A stretch of DNA of 64,000 bases from Anaerobaca lacustris (GCF_030012215.1 NZ_JASCXX010000001.1:310001-374000), one strand, 5' to 3'; counted from the first letter of the stretch, positions 44,759-54,196 are shown. Made by a program: numbers and translations. The notes: a model not told the origin generated them from the sequence alone.

Positions 44759-45871
44759 ATGGCGTTGACGTGCATCCGGAAACATGTGGTGGCAGGGGTC
44801 GATGTCATTACTCTCGACCGCGGCCCGATCCTCGAACATTTCGTCACGCTGACTCCTGAGAAAGGGGAGGCTCCCGACTCGTTGTTTCGCAGGGTCTCAG
44901 AGGCGGTGCACGCGTTGGGCGGCCAGGTGATCTCGGCCGAAGTGTTGGGAATGTCGGCCCAGGACCGAAGGTACATGCCCGGCCTGACCCGCGCGATCGA
45001 CGGAACCCACCAGCCGATCGGCTGGGTGGAGAATACCCGCGCCGAGAATCTCTGCGGGGTCTACGTCTGGATCGCCTGCGGAATGCCCATCACACATGTC
45101 GTATCGGATGGTCGGGTCGTCGGCAGCCTCTTCGAAGACGGCTGTGCGCGATATTGCCGTCTTACCGGCTTGCTGCCCGGCGACACGTCGCAGGGCAGAC
45201 CCGAACAGGCGGGCGCCATTCTGCGCGAGATGGACACTCTGCTGATCGGTCAGGGCCTGGCCTTCTCCGATGTCTTTCGCACATGGTTCTACAACCACGA
45301 TATCCTCGCCTGGTATGGGGAGTTCAACCACGTTCGCACGCGGTTTTTCGAGCAGAAGAAGGTCTTCGACGGGCTGGTTCCGGCCAGCACGGGGATTGGT
45401 GGGGGCAATGCCGTCGATGCGGCCCTGGTCGCCGGGCTGCTGGCCCTGAGAGCCAAGGGACCGGGTGTGGAGGTCTACACCGTGCCGTCGCCGTTGCAGT
45501 CGTCGGCGCGGGACTATGGCAGTTCGTTCAGCCGGGCCGTCGAGGTCGCGATGCCCGACCACAAGCGACTCTACGTATCGGGGACCGCCAGCATCGACAG
45601 GGAAGGACGCACGGTCTTCCTCGACGACACTCAGGCCCAGGTCAGGCTGACGATGGAGGTGGTGCAGGCCATTCTCCAGTCCAGAGGTATGGATTGGGCG
45701 GACGTGACCCGGTCGCTGGCCTACTTCAAACGGGCCGAAGACGCCCCTCTTCTGGGTACCTACTGCCGCGACAACGCCTTGGCTCCGTTTCCCGCCATCG
45801 TCGCCGAAAACGACGTCTGCCGCGACGACCTGCTGTTCGAGATCGAGGTCGATGCCGTGCAGGCCAGATAG
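44759..45871 (+). CDS. Rid/YjgF-fold protein resembling chorismatases
   Basis: 370 residues in two related halves. The C-terminal half contains RLYVSGTASIDREG and QVRLTMEVVQAIL, a strong match to the Rid-like repeat and to the FkbO/Hyg5/XanB2 chorismatase family. FRTWFYNHDILAWYGEFN and ASTGIGG fit the same family. Chorismatases split chorismate to hydroxybenzoate or dihydroxycyclohexadiene carboxylate plus pyruvate. Whether the active-site residues are all retained was not checked, so a chorismate substrate is inferred. AAGGAG is only 2 bases before the ATG. A stand-alone gene. Confidence 0.65.
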   Translation: MALTCIRKHVVAGVDVITLDRGPILEHFVTLTPEKGEAPDSLFRRVSEAVHALGGQVISAEVLGMSAQDRRYMPGLTRAIDGTHQPIGWVENTRAENLCGVYVWIACGMPITHVVSDGRVVGSLFEDGCARYCRLTGLLPGDTSQGRPEQAGAILREMDTLLIGQGLAFSDVFRTWFYNHDILAWYGEFNHVRTRFFEQKKVFDGLVPASTGIGGGNAVDAALVAGLLALRAKGPGVEVYTVPSPLQSSARDYGSSFSRAVEVAMPDHKRLYVSGTASIDREGRTVFLDDTQAQVRLTMEVVQAILQSRGMDWADVTRSLAYFKRAEDAPLLGTYCRDNALAPFPAIVAENDVCRDDLLFEIEVDAVQAR

Positions 45872-45930
45872 GTCGTGCGTTCTCGCCCCACGCCAACCGC
45901 AGAATTTCTGTCTTCTCTTGCAGGTAAGTC

Positions 45931-45958
45931 TTGCAATGGCCCAGTGATTCGCTAAAAT
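45931..45958 (+). promoter_or_regulatory. Promoter of rpmB
   Basis: TTGCAA (45931-45936), a 16-base spacer and TAAAAT (45953-45958), about 75 bases before rpmB. Confidence 0.5.
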
Positions 45959-46037
45959 ACCGGTTTCTCCGTCCGTCGATGGGCGGGCGCGACGAACGCG
46001 ATCGATTGCAGCAAACGGTGATGCAGGAGCAGGTTAT

Positions 46038-46304
46038 ATGTCGAGAGTATGTCATTTTACGGGCAAGCGAACGATCTCGGGAAAGAGCATTTCCCGTCGC
46101 GGTAAGGCCAAGCGGCTTGGCGGTGTCGGTAAGAAGGTCACGGGCGTCACCAAGCGCAAGTTCAAGCCGAACATTCAGAAGGTTCGCGCCGTCGTCGACG
46201 GCAAGGTCTGCCGTGTCCGCGTTTCCGCCAAGGCCATTCGCATGGGGCTGATCGTCAAACCGGTCAAGCGGAATTATCAACCCGCGGAGAAAGCGGCGAG
46301 CTGA
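46038..46304 (+). CDS. rpmB: 50S ribosomal protein L28
   Basis: 88 residues, Lys/Arg rich. SRVCHFTGKRTISGKSISRRGKAKR and RVRVSAKAIRMGL are the family core. It lacks the four-Cys zinc version seen in some L28; only Cys5 and one internal Cys are present. AGGAG precedes the ATG by 8 bases and a clear terminator follows. Confidence 0.95.
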   Translation: MSRVCHFTGKRTISGKSISRRGKAKRLGGVGKKVTGVTKRKFKPNIQKVRAVVDGKVCRVRVSAKAIRMGLIVKPVKRNYQPAEKAAS

Positions 46305-46333
46305 GCGAGACCTTCCTTTGCAGTCGAGAAGCC

Positions 46334-46365
46334 AAAGCGGGGCAAGGTCTGCCTCGCTTTTTTTG
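46334..46365 (+). terminator. Rho-independent terminator of rpmB
   Basis: AAAGCGGGGC (46334-46343), a 7-base loop, GCCTCGCTTT (46351-46360) with one G-U pair, then a run of T to 46364. It directly precedes gatC. Confidence 0.9.
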
Positions 46366-46382
46366 TTTGGATGGAATTGCCG

Positions 46383-46691
46383 ATGTCGCAGAGAATCGAC
46401 GCCGAACAGGTCCGCAAGGTGGCTAAGCTGGCCCGGCTCCAACTGACCGACAGCGAGATCGAGGAGTTCACCGGCCAGTTGGGGGCGATCCTCGGGTACG
46501 TCGAGAAGATGAACGAGCTGGATACGGACGGCGTCGAGCCGCTGGCCCACTGCCTGCCGATCGGCAACATCTTTCGCGACGACGAAATCAAGCCATCGCT
46601 GGGTACGGAACGGATTCTGGCCAGCGCGCCCGAGCGGGATGGGCCGTTTTTCAAGGTGCCCAAGATTCTCGATGACAATTCGGTGGCATAG
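46383..46691 (+). CDS. gatC: Asp-tRNA(Asn)/Glu-tRNA(Gln) amidotransferase subunit C
   Basis: 102 residues. Small stabilising subunit of the GatCAB transamidosome. RIDAEQVRKVAKLARLQLTDSE, then LGAILGYVEKMNELDTDGVEPLAH are diagnostic. ATG 46383 gives the normal N-terminus; ATG 46371 would add four residues. It is unusual that an esterase gene separates it from gatA. Confidence 0.92.
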   Translation: MSQRIDAEQVRKVAKLARLQLTDSEIEEFTGQLGAILGYVEKMNELDTDGVEPLAHCLPIGNIFRDDEIKPSLGTERILASAPERDGPFFKVPKILDDNSVA

Positions 46692-46748
46692 AGCGCCGCC
46701 GTGCGAATACCGGCAATGGCAAGGTCGCTGTGTTGGGAGGTGCCGAGC

Positions 46749-48167
46749 ATGAGAGACGTCAGGCGGATAGGACTGTTGCTTGCGGTGTTGTGGATCGCTG
46801 GGATTTGGGGAGACGATGCCGTCATGGGAGCCGGTCAGACCGAACAGAAACTCACGAAACACATTTCCAAGGCGGTGGAGTGCAACTACCTGCTCTCCCT
46901 GCCCGCCGGCTATGGCGAGAAGGACCAGCGCTGGCCGCTTTTGATGTTCCTGCACGGCGCCGGCGAGCGGGGCGACAACCTGGAACTGGTCAAGGTGCAC
47001 GGACCGGCCAAGCGGATCGAGCAGGGCAAGGACTATCCGTTCATCGTCGTTTCTCCGCAATGTCCGGCTGGACAGTGGTGGACGGAAAAGACCGATACGC
47101 TCCTGGCGCTGCTCGATGAGATCGAATCGAAGTATGCGGTGGACCCCGAGCGGGTCTATCTGACAGGGCTTAGCATGGGCGGCTTCGGCACGTGGACGCT
47201 GGCCTGCCGACACCCCGAACGGTTCGCGGCGATTGCGCCGATCTGCGGCGGGGGCGAGTGGTATCTGGCCGACCGGCTCAGGAACGTCCCGGTCTGGGCC
47301 TTTCACGGCGCCAAGGATTCGGTGGTACCCCTGGATCTGTCGGAGAAGATGGTCCAGGCGGTTCAGCGGGCCGGCGGCACCGCGAAGCTGACCGTATACC
47401 CCGAGGCAAATCACGATTCCTGGACCGTCACCTACGACAATCCGGAACTGTACGAGTGGTTGTTGAGCCATCGGGCCAGGCGTCCGACGCCAACGCCGGC
47501 CTCTGGGCAGCGGCCGATGAAGTTGAACAAGCAGGTCGCCGTTGAGATCGACTACCTGCTGCATCTGCCCGAAGGATATGGCGATGGTTTGCAGAAGTGG
47601 CCTTTGATGCTGTTTCTCCACGGCGCCGGCGAGCGCGGCAGCGATCTCGACAAGGTCAAGGTGCACGGCCCGCCCAAGCTGGTCGCGCAGGGCAAGTCGC
47701 TGCCGTTCATCATCGCCAGCCCGCAGTGTCCCACCGGCCGGTCGTGGTCCGATCCCGCCCAGATCCAGGTGCTGATCGCGTTGCTCGACGACCTCGTCGA
47801 GAAGTACCAGGTCGATGAATCGCGAGTGTATCTGACGGGTCTGAGCATGGGCGGCTACGGGACGTGGGCCCTGGCGTCGAGCCGGGCGGAGCGGTTTGCG
47901 GCCATCGTGCCGATCTGCGGCGGCGGCCAGCCCCGCATGGCCCGGCAACTGCGGGATGTGCCCATCTGGGTCTTCCACGGCGCGAAAGACAACGTGGTCC
48001 CGCTGGCCCAGTCCGAACAGATGGTCGAGGCCGTCAAGGCGGCCGGCGGCAACGTGCAGTTCACCGTCTATCCGGAAGCGCAGCACGATTCGTGGACGGC
48101 GACGTATGACAACCCGAAGCTCTACGAATGGCTGCTGAGCCATCGCAAAGGCCCCGAGCGGAAGTAA
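46749..48167 (+). CDS. Secreted tandem-duplicated alpha/beta-hydrolase (esterase) protein
   Basis: 472 residues: signal peptide (about 1-28) and two homologous esterase domains (about 40-245 and 257-470), clearly more than half identical. Each has an oxyanion/entry motif MFLHGAGERG or LFLHGAGERG, SPQCP, the nucleophile LTGLSMGG (Ser near 142 and 365), the Asp in FHGAKD, and the His in PEA-x-HDSW. This is the phospholipase/carboxylesterase or CE1-like group seen in planctomycete polysaccharide degradation. Both triads look intact. GGGAGG precedes ATG 46749. It lies between gatC and gatA with no obvious functional link. Confidence 0.85.
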   Translation: MRDVRRIGLLLAVLWIAGIWGDDAVMGAGQTEQKLTKHISKAVECNYLLSLPAGYGEKDQRWPLLMFLHGAGERGDNLELVKVHGPAKRIEQGKDYPFIVVSPQCPAGQWWTEKTDTLLALLDEIESKYAVDPERVYLTGLSMGGFGTWTLACRHPERFAAIAPICGGGEWYLADRLRNVPVWAFHGAKDSVVPLDLSEKMVQAVQRAGGTAKLTVYPEANHDSWTVTYDNPELYEWLLSHRARRPTPTPASGQRPMKLNKQVAVEIDYLLHLPEGYGDGLQKWPLMLFLHGAGERGSDLDKVKVHGPPKLVAQGKSLPFIIASPQCPTGRSWSDPAQIQVLIALLDDLVEKYQVDESRVYLTGLSMGGYGTWALASSRAERFAAIVPICGGGQPRMARQLRDVPIWVFHGAKDNVVPLAQSEQMVEAVKAAGGNVQFTVYPEAQHDSWTATYDNPKLYEWLLSHRKGPERK

Positions 48168-48175
48168 TCCCGAAC

Positions 48176-49648
48176 ATGACGTTGACAGACCTGACAGCCA
48201 TCGAGCTTCGAGAGGCCATCGCCACCCGGCGGATCAGCAGTGCCGAAGCCGTCGCCGAGACGTTCGCACAGATCGACCGGCTGGAACCGACGGTCGGCGC
48301 CTTCCTAAGCCTGTTCCGCGATGAAGCGACGGCCCGCGCCAGGGACGTGGATTGCCGAATCGCGGCCGGCGAGCCGGTCGGCCCTCTGGCGGGCGTCCCC
48401 ATCGCGGTCAAAGACGTCCTGTGTACCACGTTTGGCGCGACCACCTGCGGTTCGCGCATGCTCGAGCGTTTCCATTCTCCTTACGATGCCACGGCAATCC
48501 GCAAGCTGCTCGACGCCGGCGCCGTGATCGTCGGCAAAACGAACATGGACGAGTTTGCGATGGGCTCCAGCACGGAGAACTCCGCCCTTGGCAGGACGGT
48601 CAATCCGTGGGCCCCGGACCGCGTTCCCGGCGGCAGCAGCGGGGGCTCGGCGGCGGCGGTGGCGGCCCGGCTGTGCCCGGTGGCGCTCGGTTCCGATACG
48701 GGCGGGTCCATTCGCCAGCCGGCCAGCTTCTGCGGCGTGGTGGGCCTCAAGCCCACGTACGGGCGCGTCTCGCGTTACGGCCTGGTCGCCTACGGTTCCA
48801 GTCTGGATCAGATCGGCCCGTTCGGGCGGACGGTGGCGGATGTGGCGCTTCTGATGAGTGTGATCGCCGGACACGACCCGGCCGACAGCACCAGTGTCGA
48901 TGAGAACGTCGCACCAGTTCGCGATTACCTTGACGGCCTCGACACGCCCGTCGAGGGGCTGCGGGTCGGCGTCGCGCCCGCCTTCAACGCGGGGGCCGAG
49001 GCATCGGTCCGCGCGGCTCTCGATGCGGCTCTCGACGTCTATCGCGGCGCGGGAGCGCAAATCGTTGAGATCGACATGCCGCACCTCGATTATGCCATCG
49101 CCGCTTACTATGTGATCGCCACGGCCGAGGCGTCCAGCAATCTGTCCCGCTACGACGGCGTCCACTACGGCTACCGCACCCCTGACCCGGCCGACTACGT
49201 CGAGGTCTACACGAAGTCTCGCGAGGAGGCCTTCGGGCAGGAGGTCAAACGCCGCATCATGCTTGGGACCTATGCCCTCTCAAGTGGGTACTACGACGCC
49301 TACTACCTCAAGGCCTTGAAGGTCCGCAACCTCATTCGCGGCGATTTCGTCCAAGCATTCCAGAAGTGTGACGCGATCGTCATGCCCGTGGCACCGACGA
49401 CCGCGTTCAAGATCGGCGAGAAGGTGGACGATCCGCTGAAGATGTACTTGGGCGACATCTACACGATCTCGGCCAATCTGGCCGGCATCCCCGGTATCAG
49501 CGTGCCGTGCGGCCTCGACGAGAACAGCCTGCCCATCGGCCTGCAAGTGCTCACACCCGCCTTCAGCGAAGCGAAGCTGCTGCGGATCGCGCGCATGCAC
49601 GAAGCGGCCACCGACTGGCATACGAAGAAACCGGCGATGGTCCAATGA
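48176..49648 (+). CDS. gatA: Asp-tRNA(Asn)/Glu-tRNA(Gln) amidotransferase subunit A
   Basis: 490 residues. Amidase-signature glutaminase of GatCAB. The catalytic Lys is at about 79 (VAVKDV) with the cis-Ser/Ser pair in GSSGGSAAAVAA and DTGGSIRQPASFCG. It supplies ammonia to gatB. ATG 48176 follows the esterase stop by 8 bases; it overlaps gatB by 4 bases (ATGA). Confidence 0.96.
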   Translation: MTLTDLTAIELREAIATRRISSAEAVAETFAQIDRLEPTVGAFLSLFRDEATARARDVDCRIAAGEPVGPLAGVPIAVKDVLCTTFGATTCGSRMLERFHSPYDATAIRKLLDAGAVIVGKTNMDEFAMGSSTENSALGRTVNPWAPDRVPGGSSGGSAAAVAARLCPVALGSDTGGSIRQPASFCGVVGLKPTYGRVSRYGLVAYGSSLDQIGPFGRTVADVALLMSVIAGHDPADSTSVDENVAPVRDYLDGLDTPVEGLRVGVAPAFNAGAEASVRAALDAALDVYRGAGAQIVEIDMPHLDYAIAAYYVIATAEASSNLSRYDGVHYGYRTPDPADYVEVYTKSREEAFGQEVKRRIMLGTYALSSGYYDAYYLKALKVRNLIRGDFVQAFQKCDAIVMPVAPTTAFKIGEKVDDPLKMYLGDIYTISANLAGIPGISVPCGLDENSLPIGLQVLTPAFSEAKLLRIARMHEAATDWHTKKPAMVQ

Positions 49649-51120
49649 GTGGAGCCATGAGTGACATATCGTACGAGGTGATCGTCGGCCTGGAGATTCA
49701 CGTCCAGCTCTGCACGAAGACCAAGATGTTCTGCTCGTGCGAGCTGAGCTTCGGCGAAGAGGCCAATGCCCGCGTCTGCCCGGTCTGCCTGGGGATGCCG
49801 GGGTCGCTGCCCGTGATGAACGGCCAGGCGGTCGAATATGCGATGCTGGCGGCGATGGCGCTGAACTGCGAGGTCGCGCCGTTCACCAAGTGGGATCGCA
49901 AGAGCTACTACTATCCCGACCTGCCGAAGAACTACCAGATCAGCCAGTACGATCTGCCCATCGGCAGCCATGGCTATATCGAGATCCTGCCGGAGGATGG
50001 GCAGACCAGGCGAATCCGCATCCTGCGGGCCCATCTGGAAGAGGATGCCGGCAAGAACCTTCACACCGCCGGCAACTTCTCGCAGGTCGATCTGAACCGG
50101 GCGGGGACGCCGCTGCTGGAGATCGTCACCGAGCCCGACATGAACAGCCCGTCGCAGGTCCGCGCCCTGGCGGTGGAGTTGCAGCGGATCATGCGTTATC
50201 TGGGTGTCTCCGAAGGCGATATGCAAAAGGGGCACATGCGATTCGAGCCCAACATCAATCTCGCCATCACGCGACCGGACGGGCAGTTCCGAACGCCCAT
50301 CGTCGAGGTCAAGAACCTCAACAGCTTCCGCGCTCTGGAACGCAGCGTCGCGTATGAGGTGCAGCGGCAACTCGACCAGTTTCTGGAGACCGGCGTGACC
50401 CTGCAAATGGGCAACAAGTCCACGCGGGGCTGGAACGACCAGGACGAGGTCACCGTGCTCCAGCGCGAGAAGGAAGAGGCTCACGACTATCGATACTTCC
50501 CCGATCCCGACCTTGTGCCTGTGACGACTACGCCGCAGCGGTTGGACGAGATTCGATCGCGCCTGTGCGAACTGCCGCTGAGAAGGCAGGTGCGATACGT
50601 CGCCCAGTATGGCCTCAGCGACTACGACGCCGGCGTCCTGACGGCCGAGCGTGCCACCGCGGACTTTTTCGAGCAGACGCTGGCGGCCGGAGGCGAGCCC
50701 AAACGAGTCTGCAACCTGCTGACCCAGGTCGGCCTGAAGCTGGCCAAAGACCGAGGAGGCGACCTGGCGGCGCTGGGCCTCGATCCGGCTGCGGTGGCCC
50801 ATCTGGCGAAGATGGTGGACGACGGAACGGTCAGCGCCACTGCCGCCAATACGATTCTCGAATCCATGGTTGCGACAGGCAAGGCGCCAGCCGCACTGGC
50901 CGAGGAGCTGAACCTGATCCAGACCAGCGACGCCGGCGAGCTGGAGGGCATCGTCGATCAGGTATTGGCCGAGAACGTTCAGGCGGTCCAGGACGTAGTA
51001 ACGGAAAGTAAGAAGAGCAAGAAGGCCAGGGGCTTTCTGCTCGGCCAGGTCATCCAGAAGACGAAAGGGCAGGCGAATCCGAAGGTGGTTTCGGAAATTC
51101 TCGAACGCAAGCTCAAGTGA
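49645..51120 (+). CDS. gatB: Asp-tRNA(Asn)/Glu-tRNA(Gln) amidotransferase subunit B
   Basis: 491 residues. Transamidase subunit that activates Glu-tRNA(Gln) or Asp-tRNA(Asn). YEVIVGLEIHVQL, CPVCLGMPGSLPVMN and SYYYPDLPKNYQISQYD are hallmark motifs; the zinc-site Cys pairs (FCSC and CPVC) are kept. The C-terminal YqeY-like tail (about 350-491) binds tRNA. Start ATG 49645 overlaps the gatA stop; ATG 49657 is an alternative. Confidence 0.96.
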   Translation: MSGAMSDISYEVIVGLEIHVQLCTKTKMFCSCELSFGEEANARVCPVCLGMPGSLPVMNGQAVEYAMLAAMALNCEVAPFTKWDRKSYYYPDLPKNYQISQYDLPIGSHGYIEILPEDGQTRRIRILRAHLEEDAGKNLHTAGNFSQVDLNRAGTPLLEIVTEPDMNSPSQVRALAVELQRIMRYLGVSEGDMQKGHMRFEPNINLAITRPDGQFRTPIVEVKNLNSFRALERSVAYEVQRQLDQFLETGVTLQMGNKSTRGWNDQDEVTVLQREKEEAHDYRYFPDPDLVPVTTTPQRLDEIRSRLCELPLRRQVRYVAQYGLSDYDAGVLTAERATADFFEQTLAAGGEPKRVCNLLTQVGLKLAKDRGGDLAALGLDPAAVAHLAKMVDDGTVSATAANTILESMVATGKAPAALAEELNLIQTSDAGELEGIVDQVLAENVQAVQDVVTESKKSKKARGFLLGQVIQKTKGQANPKVVSEILERKLK

Positions 51121-51138
51121 TCCAACGGAGGGACGTTT

Positions 51139-51483
51139 ATGAAGCTGGCAAATAGCAACGATATCCCCAAGAAACCCGTCGAGGTTGAGGGCGCCAAGGG
51201 TGTCCAGATGCGGCTGCTGATCGGCAAGCCCGACGACGCGCCGACCTTCGCCATGCGAATGTTCGAGGTCCAGCCCGGCGGCCAAACCCCGCTGCACACG
51301 CACCCGCACGAGCACGAGGTCTTTGTTGTCGCCGGTCACGGCGTGGTGGTCTGCAACGGCAAGACGTCGCCCATCGGCACCGAAGACGTCATTCTCATGC
51401 CCGGCGGGGCCGAACACTGCTTCAAAAATACGAGCGACGTTCCTCTGCGCTTCCTCTGCCTGGTCCCGATCGCCGCCTCATGA
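51139..51483 (+). CDS. Cupin-domain protein
   Basis: 114-residue single cupin. Metal-binding motif 1 is PLHTHPHEHEVFVV (about 52-65) and motif 2 MPGGAEHCFKN (about 95-105). GGAGG precedes the ATG by 7 bases. It follows gatB by 18 bases and may share its transcript. Small metal-dependent cupins act on diverse substrates; none can be named here. Confidence 0.85.
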   Translation: MKLANSNDIPKKPVEVEGAKGVQMRLLIGKPDDAPTFAMRMFEVQPGGQTPLHTHPHEHEVFVVAGHGVVVCNGKTSPIGTEDVILMPGGAEHCFKNTSDVPLRFLCLVPIAAS

Positions 51484-51670
51484 CGACCTCCTCGGTTCTG
51501 ACGACCCGTCTCTGATCGCGATAGAAATATCGCCCAAATTCGCATTCGGAAGTGTTAGAATAGGGCTATTCTGGTAGCATGAAGCGTGTCGCGTGCAGAA
51601 GCTTCGCCCGCCAGGGCGGCGTAACGATGTGGACAGCGCAGGATCGAGGGAAAGGAGGTCGCGAGGTCTT

Positions 51671-52456
51671 ATGGTTACGATGGGCAGACGAGCAGCGGGA
51701 AGCAGGGCGTTTACTCTAATTGAGCTTCTGGTGGTGGTCGCGGTCATCGCGGTGCTGATGGCGATCCTGATGCCGGCTCTCTCGCGGGCGCGCGAGCAGG
51801 GCAAGCGGGCCGTGTGCCTGAGCAACGTCAAGCAGTTCGGCCTGGCTTGGGTGATGTATGCCGACGACAACGATCAGAAGATCGTCAACGCCTGCACGGT
51901 CGAGAACACCGAGGGCCACAACGACCAGGAAGAGCCTTGCTGGCTCTATTTTCACGACGGCTGGACCGATGTGGAGCGGCGCATCCAGGGCATTCAGGAC
52001 GGGGCCATGTGGCCCTACGTCGGCCAGCTCAAGATCTACAAGTGTCCCACCGGCATTCGCGGCGAGGTCAATACATACGCGATCGTTGACTGCATGAACG
52101 GGGCGATGTCGAGCATTCCGAACGTGCCGGCCAATGTCTATATCAAGAACCGCTCGCAGATCAAACGGCCGGGCGAACGCATGGTCTATGTCGACGAGGG
52201 CAGGACCAGCACGCAGAGCTGGACGATCTTCTACGACCGCGCCTCCTGGTGGGATTCGCCGCCCACGCGCCACGGCGAGGGCACCAACTTCAGCTTCGCC
52301 GACGGCCATGCCGAGTATTGGAAGTGGCAGGACCCGCGCACGGCCAAACTCGCCCGGCGCGAAGGCGATTACGGCTCTCTGATTGCGCTGCCCGACAATC
52401 CCGACATCCAGCGCGTCCAGCGCGCCGCCTGGGGTCGGCTCGGCTATGAGCCATAG
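51671..52456 (+). CDS. Prepilin-like protein with H-X9-DG motif
   Basis: 261 residues. The pseudopilin N-terminus ([19 protein letters not shown]) is followed by a globular domain with [12 protein letters not shown] and IYKCPTG, ending [20 protein letters not shown], the exact H-X9-DG spacing. It is a paralogue of the protein encoded at 35907-36674 in general design, but no pilus or secretion gene is adjacent. Start ATG 51671 follows AGGAGG by about 13 bases, so ATG 51680 may be used. The gap before the next gene (52457-52706) has no gene. Confidence 0.82.
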   Translation: MVTMGRRAAGSRAFTLIELLVVVAVIAVLMAILMPALSRAREQGKRAVCLSNVKQFGLAWVMYADDNDQKIVNACTVENTEGHNDQEEPCWLYFHDGWTDVERRIQGIQDGAMWPYVGQLKIYKCPTGIRGEVNTYAIVDCMNGAMSSIPNVPANVYIKNRSQIKRPGERMVYVDEGRTSTQSWTIFYDRASWWDSPPTRHGEGTNFSFADGHAEYWKWQDPRTAKLARREGDYGSLIALPDNPDIQRVQRAAWGRLGYEP

Positions 52457-52706
52457 TCGTCAGCAAGTCCGGTGCAGACCAAGCGATTGGGTCGGGAACT
52501 CCGGGGCGTTTCGCGAGTGGACGCCGGGCGTTGACGGGTTCGGGCGGCCGGGGTATGGTATCTGCCGAGTTTCGATATGCAGACCATGAACGGGCGGCCA
52601 TGCGACCAGGAACGAACGCTGACGTTGTCATCATCGGGGGCTTGATGTCCATCGGGCTTGGCTCGATCTGTCGGGGCTCGGCGAAGATCGACCGGGGGGC
52701 CGCGCG

Positions 52707-53762
52707 ATGAAGCCGGACAGGGCAAAGCCGATGACGCAGACCCCGCAGAAGGTGAAGTTCTCGTTTCAGAAGATCATGACCGGGTCCGATCTGTCCCGCC
52801 GGCGGCTGCCGTTCATGGCCATCGAGAGCCCAAGACGCGGCCCTGTCGTCTGGCTGGCCGGCTGCATCCACGGAGACGAGGTTACGGGCATCGTGACGAT
52901 CCAGGAGGTCTTCAAGGCAGTCAGGAGGCGAAAGCTGCTCAAAGGCGCCCTCTACGCCTTCCCGCTGATGAACCCGATCGGTTTCGAATCGGCGTCGCGC
53001 AACATCACGATGAGCCGCGAGGACCTCAACCGCTCGTTTCCGGGCGACCGCAGCGGATCGCTGGCCGAGCGGATCGCCGAGAAGGTGTTCACGACGATCA
53101 AGCAGACCCATCCGAGCCTGGTTCTGGACCTGCACAACGACTGGATGAAGTCGATCCCGTACGCGCTGCTCGACATGCCTCCCGGCGCCGGGCACGAGCC
53201 GGCCTACGAAACCGCCAGGGCCATCGCGAGCCGCTCGGGCTTCCCCGTCGTCCACGAGACCGAAGCGTCCGCCACGAGCTTCTCGTACAGCCTGCTACAG
53301 CATGGCATCCCGGCCCTGACGTTTGAGTTGGGCGAGTCATACGTCGTCAACGAGACCAATGTCGATTACGGCGTTCGCTCGATCCTCGGCATCCTGTCGC
53401 ACCTGGGGATGATGGACTCGACGGCCGAGCCGTTTGCGATCGATATGCCCGAATCGGCCCGCGGCCGCATGCTGAAGTTCTGCGACAAGCCGGTCAGCTC
53501 GACCAGTGGGATCATTCGCTTCATCGCCCGGCCCGGCGACCTCGTTCGCAAAGGCCAGCCGGTGGCCCGGATCTTCAACACGTTCGGCAAGCTCCAGGAC
53601 ACGATTCTGGCCCTGGATGATGGGATCGTCCTGGGCCATTCCGATTCGTCGGTGGCTTTCCCCGGCGCGCCGATCATGGCGTTCGGCATGATCGGCGCGC
53701 GCCAGAGCGATGAGGCGCCCCCGTCGCCGGCGGACCGGTCCCAGGAGAAGGGCAATGCCTGA
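52707..53762 (+). CDS. Succinylglutamate desuccinylase/aspartoacylase-family (M14) protein
   Basis: 351 residues. Zinc-dependent deacylase: the HGDE ligand motif is at about 55-58, SREDLNRSFPG and VLDLHND follow, and the catalytic Glu is in ALTFELGES. A C-terminal barrel-like part (about 245-330; IIRFIARPGDLVRKGQPVARIF) resembles a biotinyl/lipoyl fold, as in this subfamily. It may hydrolyse an N-acyl amino acid or an amide; the substrate is not evident. Its stop overlaps the start of the CGGC gene, indicating an operon that runs on to priA. Confidence 0.85.
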   Translation: MKPDRAKPMTQTPQKVKFSFQKIMTGSDLSRRRLPFMAIESPRRGPVVWLAGCIHGDEVTGIVTIQEVFKAVRRRKLLKGALYAFPLMNPIGFESASRNITMSREDLNRSFPGDRSGSLAERIAEKVFTTIKQTHPSLVLDLHNDWMKSIPYALLDMPPGAGHEPAYETARAIASRSGFPVVHETEASATSFSYSLLQHGIPALTFELGESYVVNETNVDYGVRSILGILSHLGMMDSTAEPFAIDMPESARGRMLKFCDKPVSSTSGIIRFIARPGDLVRKGQPVARIFNTFGKLQDTILALDDGIVLGHSDSSVAFPGAPIMAFGMIGARQSDEAPPSPADRSQEKGNA

Positions 53763-54186
53763 TTCAATCGACCTGACGCAGAAGCAGTACATCGTCCTTG
53801 TGCAGTGTCACATCGTCAAGGAGCGCTGCCCCGGCTACCTCTGTGAGAAGGCCTTTCACGAGCGGACCGGCGGCTTCTCACAATATCCGAAAGACAAAGC
53901 GTATCGAATGCTCTCGATGACCTGCGGTGGCTGCTGCGGTCGCGCCGTGCATCGAAAGCTCACGCAGTTCCTGCGGACGATCGCCAAGAAGGAAGGCATC
54001 ACCAAAGAGCAGATCGTCGTGCAGTTGTCCTCGTGCATCACCAACGACAACTACCACGCGCCGCCGTGCCCGCACCTCGACTACATCAGGACCGTGATCG
54101 CACGGATCGGCCTCGACGTGCGGGATGCCAGCGTCGTCAGTGCCACCTCCGAAAAGCGCAGACGCGAGGGGCGATACCATTCGTGA
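53755..54186 (+). CDS. CGGC-domain protein
   Basis: 143 residues. Cys-rich protein with VLVQCHIVKERCPGYLC, FSQYPKDKAYRMLSM and the eponymous CGGCCGRAV, then a late CPHLDYI. The CGGC domain is thought to bind metal or act in redox chemistry, but its role is unknown. AGGAG lies ahead of ATG 53755, which is inside the end of the M14-type gene. priA begins 10 bases after its stop. Confidence 0.82.
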   Translation: MPDSIDLTQKQYIVLVQCHIVKERCPGYLCEKAFHERTGGFSQYPKDKAYRMLSMTCGGCCGRAVHRKLTQFLRTIAKKEGITKEQIVVQLSSCITNDNYHAPPCPHLDYIRTVIARIGLDVRDASVVSATSEKRRREGRYHS

Positions 54187-54196
54187 GGCGAGCGCC

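Noticed and set aside
45726-48143. 805-codon minus-strand ORF crossing rpmB, gatC and the esterase
   Set aside because: It would cover four well-supported plus-strand features, including a ribosomal protein gene and a terminator.
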